Source: Streptomyces sp. AP-93 (lineage in GTDB: Bacteria; Actinomycetota; Actinomycetes; Streptomycetales; Streptomycetaceae). Taken from it: a DNA stretch of 64,000 nucleotides. The notes under the pieces were generated by a model. It worked only from the letters and a program-made list of their open reading frames with translations. It did no database searches and had not been told where the DNA came from. Below, one piece after another: positions 61,530 through 64,000 of the stretch (the stretch's first letter is position 1; each line of letters starts with the position of its first letter). The translations under genes were made by a program, and so were the position numbers. The stretch lies in NCBI RefSeq assembly GCF_022808175.1, contig NZ_JALGBX010000028.1:51416-115415 (forward strand). Reading direction: 5' to 3'.

Positions 61530-61631
61530 CCGACGGGTTACGCAGCGTCCGACGGGTACGCAGCAGCACGACGGGAGGGCCGGGACCGCGGGTGCGGTTC
61601 CGGCCCTCCCGCGCATCGCGGGGTCAGGAGC

Positions 61632-62150
61632 TCAAGCGGCCCGCCGCAGCAGCCGCTGCGCCGCCGCGTTGCGGACCCGGCGGGTCCGGGCGCCCGCGGC
61701 GAGCAGGCGCAGGGCCTCGTCGGCGTGCAGGGACCGGGCCGCCGTGCGCTGGCACCAGTCGGAGGCGGCGAGGAGCTCCGCCGCGGACCAGGGCTCGCCC
61801 CGCGTGACGGCCTTCAGCAGGGTCCACTCGCGCAGTCGGCGGGCAGCGAAGTGGCGGCCGCCCAGGGCCTCGCCCATGGCCCGCGCCCAGGCGGGGAAGG
61901 CCTCGTCGGCAAGCAGCCGGACCGCCCGCCGGTCGAGGTGCGTGACGACCGCGCTCTCGGCCATCACCAGGTCCGGATCGCGCAGGACGGCGGCCACGAC
62001 CTCGGCCTCGGCGGGCTCGCCGGACACGGCTGCCAGGGACTCCAGGTGCCGGGTGTAGCGCCAGTGCTCGGACGGCGTACCCGTCGGCGCGGTCCCCTCG
62101 GTCCGGCCCGTCGGGCCGCCCTGGCGTATCTGGTACTCGCTTCTCCCCAT
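61632..62150 (-). CDS. Conserved hypothetical protein
   Basis: A 172-residue, helix-rich protein: TPSEHWRYTRHLESLAAVSG, AEVVAAVLRDPDLVMAESAV, VTHLDRRAVRLLADEAFPAW and WTLLKAVTRGEPWSAAELLA, with an alanine/arginine-rich C-terminus. The pattern is like tandem helical (HEAT-type) proteins common in Streptomyces. Start ATG 62150 (MGRSEYQI) or ATG 62165. No family name recognised. Confidence 0.65.
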   Translation of the reverse strand: MGRSEYQIRQGGPTGRTEGTAPTGTPSEHWRYTRHLESLAAVSGEPAEAEVVAAVLRDPDLVMAESAVVTHLDRRAVRLLADEAFPAWARAMGEALGGRHFAARRLREWTLLKAVTRGEPWSAAELLAASDWCQRTAARSLHADEALRLLAAGARTRRVRNAAAQRLLRRAA

Positions 62151-62303
62151 GCGGCCATTCCACACGACACCGGTGAACGTCAGGTTGTCAGGGTGCCATC
62201 AAGCCCGCGGCGGCCTCACACCCGGGCCGCTGCACGGATCGCCCGCCGCCACCTGCGCCACCGACGCGGAGGAGCCCCGCTGCGGCGGGACCCGTCCGGT
62301 GCT

Positions 62304-62840
62304 TCAGGCCCGCGGGTCGTGGGTCTCGTAGCCGCCGGAACCCTGTTCGTTCGCGTGCCCCTGCTCCGGGAGCGGGGCGCCGGTCTCCAGGAGGGTCTTG
62401 AGGCTGGACGCCAGCATCGGCCAGGCACGCCCGCACATGCCGATGAGGGTGCCGCCCGGTTCGAAGCCCTCGTGGAGGATGGTGAGCCGCGCGAGCGTGT
62501 CACCGACCGGTTCGATCTCGTACGTCACCTTCGTGCGCCGCTCGCGGGCCAGCTCGGCGCGCAGCTCCTCGCCGATGCCGACGGAGGCGGCCCACTGCGG
62601 GGTGAAGGTGTGCCAGGTGTAGGAGAGCAGCCGCTCCGGTACGCACTCCAGCACCACCTGCTCCGGATCGCTCGTCCGCGCCCCGCGCTCCACCCAGTCC
62701 ATCGTCGAGCCCACCCGCCAGTCGGTCTCGAAGTCGAGTCCCCAGTAGCGGCGGGTGAACGCGGGCTCGGTCAGGGCCTGCCACACCCGTGCGGGGTCGG
62801 CCTGGACGTACACGGTGTAGGTGATCGCAGTCTCGCTCAT
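62304..62840 (-). CDS. SRPBCC / AHSA1-like domain protein
   Basis: A 178-residue START-like protein: ITYTVYVQADPARVWQALTE, RRYWGLDFETDWRVGSTMDW, PERLLSYTWHTF, KVTYEIEPVGDTLARLTILH and a C-terminal helix MLASSLKTLLETGAPL. This is the AHSA1/SRPBCC fold that binds hydrophobic ligands. The start is ATG 62840. It lies 55 bases downstream of the NUDIX gene on the same strand, so the two may be cotranscribed. Role unknown. Confidence 0.85.
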   Translation of the reverse strand: MSETAITYTVYVQADPARVWQALTEPAFTRRYWGLDFETDWRVGSTMDWVERGARTSDPEQVVLECVPERLLSYTWHTFTPQWAASVGIGEELRAELARERRTKVTYEIEPVGDTLARLTILHEGFEPGGTLIGMCGRAWPMLASSLKTLLETGAPLPEQGHANEQGSGGYETHDPRA

Positions 62841-62894
62841 CCCCTCATGCTGCGGGACCGGGGCCCGCGGACCGGGGATTGAGCCGCTCTGCGC

Positions 62895-63860
62895 TCACCA
62901 GTGGCAGCCCTCCGCGGGGAGTTCCGTCGGTGGGGTGCGGGGCGGCGACGGGAGGGAGAGGTGGGCGCGCGCGGCGTGGACGGCGGCGAGCTCCTCGTGG
63001 CCCGCCGGGCCCCAGTCGCTGAGCTCGCGGACCTGTTCGGGGGTGGCCAGCAGCCGGGCGTACGCCGGGTCCGGACCCGGGGGCAGCGCCGTCAGCCGGG
63101 CCGCCGTGCGCGGGTGGGCGCCCTGGTCGGCGTACCGGTACCCGAGCGGGAGCGCGGCCGCGGTCCGGCCCGCCGTCGGGGGCGGGAGGTGGGGTGCGCC
63201 GGTGGCGCGGGCGATGAGCAGCAGGACGCGTCCGTCGGGCGCGAAGAGCCAGCCGGCGGGATCCCGTGCCGTCAGGTGCGCGGGGGCCGGACCCGGGTGC
63301 CAGGTGCCGTGCAGCGGGACGCGGCGGCTGCGCAGGACGCCGAGCCGGTCCAGGGCGGTGGGGGTGGTGGGGCGGCCGTCTTCCAGCAGGGCGGCGCCGC
63401 CTCCGTTGATCCGGGCCCGCAGCGCGGACAGGGCGCGGCGGGCGTCGCCCGCGTCCATCAGGGCGGGCAGTTCGGCCGGCTCGGCGAAGTGGATGCCGGT
63501 GATCTCCTGCGCGGGGAGGCGGACGGAGTCGATGCGGTCCCGGGTCCAGGTGCCGCCGTCGAAGACGTGCAGGATCTCGCCGGGGAACCCCATCCCGGGC
63601 GGCATGCCGGGCGCGTCGGCCGGGATCCAGTCGACGGCGAGGCCGCGCGGGTAGCGGCCCTCGACTCCGAGCTCCTCGTACATCTCGCGGGCGGCCGCCG
63701 CGGCCGGTGCCTCGCCGGCGTCCACCGCGCCGCCGGGCAGCAGCCGGTCGGGGCGGTAGTCGACGCTCTGGACGAGGACGCGCCCGTCGACATCGGTGAC
63801 GAGGACGACCGCGCCGGTCCAGAGGGTGGCGCGGGAGGCCCCGTACTCCTCCGGGGTCAT
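62895..63860 (-). CDS. NUDIX hydrolase with a degenerate second half; frame open to window edge
   Basis: From ATG 63860, a 321-residue protein with a proper Nudix box G44-x5-E50-x7-R58-E59-M60-Y61-E62-E63-L64-G65, within LLPGGAVDAGE and REMYEELGVEG. The second half repeats the strand pattern (GWLFAPDGRVLLLIARATGA, LPLGYRYADQG) but lacks the box, like a dead second Nudix domain. No stop lies upstream in frame: the frame continues through an 18-bp tandem repeat to the window end, so the real start may be upstream with a Pro-Ala-Gln-Thr linker. No strong ribosome site precedes ATG 63860. Confidence 0.8.
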   Translation of the reverse strand: MTPEEYGASRATLWTGAVVLVTDVDGRVLVQSVDYRPDRLLPGGAVDAGEAPAAAAAREMYEELGVEGRYPRGLAVDWIPADAPGMPPGMGFPGEILHVFDGGTWTRDRIDSVRLPAQEITGIHFAEPAELPALMDAGDARRALSALRARINGGGAALLEDGRPTTPTALDRLGVLRSRRVPLHGTWHPGPAPAHLTARDPAGWLFAPDGRVLLLIARATGAPHLPPPTAGRTAAALPLGYRYADQGAHPRTAARLTALPPGPDPAYARLLATPEQVRELSDWGPAGHEELAAVHAARAHLSLPSPPRTPPTELPAEGCHW

Positions 63861-63882
63861 CCACGTGCCCGGACGCGCTGCC

Positions 63883-64000
63883 GGGGGCGGGGTTTGGGCC
63901 GGGGGCGGGGTTTGGGCCGGGGCCGGGGTTTGGGCCGGGGCCGGGGTTTGGGCCGGGGCCGGGGTTTGGGCCGGGGCCGGGGTTTGGGCCGGGGCCGGGG
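63883..64000. repeat. 18-bp tandem repeat, at least 6 copies, cut by window end
   Basis: Units of GGGGCCGGGGTTTGGGCC (first two GGGGGCGGGGTTTGGGCC) run from 63883 to the window edge. The period of 18 preserves the reading frame: on the minus strand in the NUDIX frame each unit encodes Ala-Pro-Ala-Gln-Thr-Pro. The plus strand has closely spaced G3-G5 runs and could form G-quadruplexes. Copy number is unknown because the window ends inside it. Confidence 0.9.

Noticed and set aside
63883..64000. CRISPR array
   Set aside because: The 18-bp units are head-to-tail without spacers, and no cas genes are present.

Overview
The window reads as linear or circular chromosomal DNA of a Streptomyces-like actinomycete (Streptomyces or a near relative such as Kitasatospora). 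The evidence is very high GC with G/C-ending codons, many GTG starts, GTGA/ATGA overlaps between operon partners, long perfect GC hairpins without U-tracts as terminators, and typical families (DUF1876, ECF42 sigma plus DGPF protein, SpoIIE/HATPase remnants, HGxxPAAW-like protein, Fur-type regulator next to katG). No rRNA, tRNA or CRISPR array was recognised.

Layout. 1-3290: ordinary genes (end of a nucleoside hydrolase, a VOC protein, a CapA-like phosphoesterase, a DUF72 protein whose frame has lost its stop, a DUF1876 protein). 3464-6137: a gene graveyard of truncated genes (SixA phosphatase, RHS/YD repeat, DNA-repair ATPase, potassium channel, NhaA, a frameshifted membrane protein) joined almost base to base. 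6630-10977: a four-gene oxidative cassette (PhyH dioxygenase, small dehydrogenase subunit, GMC flavoprotein, acetoacetate-decarboxylase-like protein) with ATGA/GTGA overlaps between its last three genes.

11462-40358 is bracketed by two direct copies of a roughly 250-bp element, about 94 % identical by hand alignment, each carrying two perfectly conserved hairpins. Between them lie a TCAD1 (CU044_2847-like) protein, a polytopic patatin-like phospholipase, a nitroreductase-like protein and a TPP enzyme, a 955-residue fusion of a catalase-like domain to a fatty-acid alpha-dioxygenase, and then the most striking locus: a caspase-like protease divergent from a tight five-gene operon of a NUC1-type nuclease, an alpha/beta hydrolase, a 1379-residue STAND-type NTPase and two trypsin-like proteases (21930-31311). 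I read that locus as a candidate NTPase-controlled defence or programmed-death system. It is followed by a small secreted protein, a membrane protein, a protealysin-like M4 protease, more pseudogenes, a secreted protein, a Fur regulator and katG.

40312-48961: an MHS-family transporter whose 5' region is the second repeat copy, a GAF-PucR regulator, a truncated acetyltransferase, a histidine kinase with a frameshifted NarL-type regulator, and a divergent MacB-like ABC exporter preceded by about 30-bp-spaced direct repeats. 48966-64000: housekeeping and accessory genes: a standalone condensation-domain protein, ECF42 sigma with its DGPF partner, DoxX-like protein, degenerate thioredoxin, TnpB remnant, BtrH-like protein, DUF1304/TetR pair, P-loop kinase, cold-shock protein, 2OG oxygenase, MarR regulator with a palindromic operator, DEAD-box helicase, SRPBCC protein and a NUDIX protein whose frame runs into an 18-bp tandem repeat at the window edge.

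Functional assignments come from reading motifs by eye; no database search was possible. Gene-to-gene pathway statements are inference unless stated otherwise.
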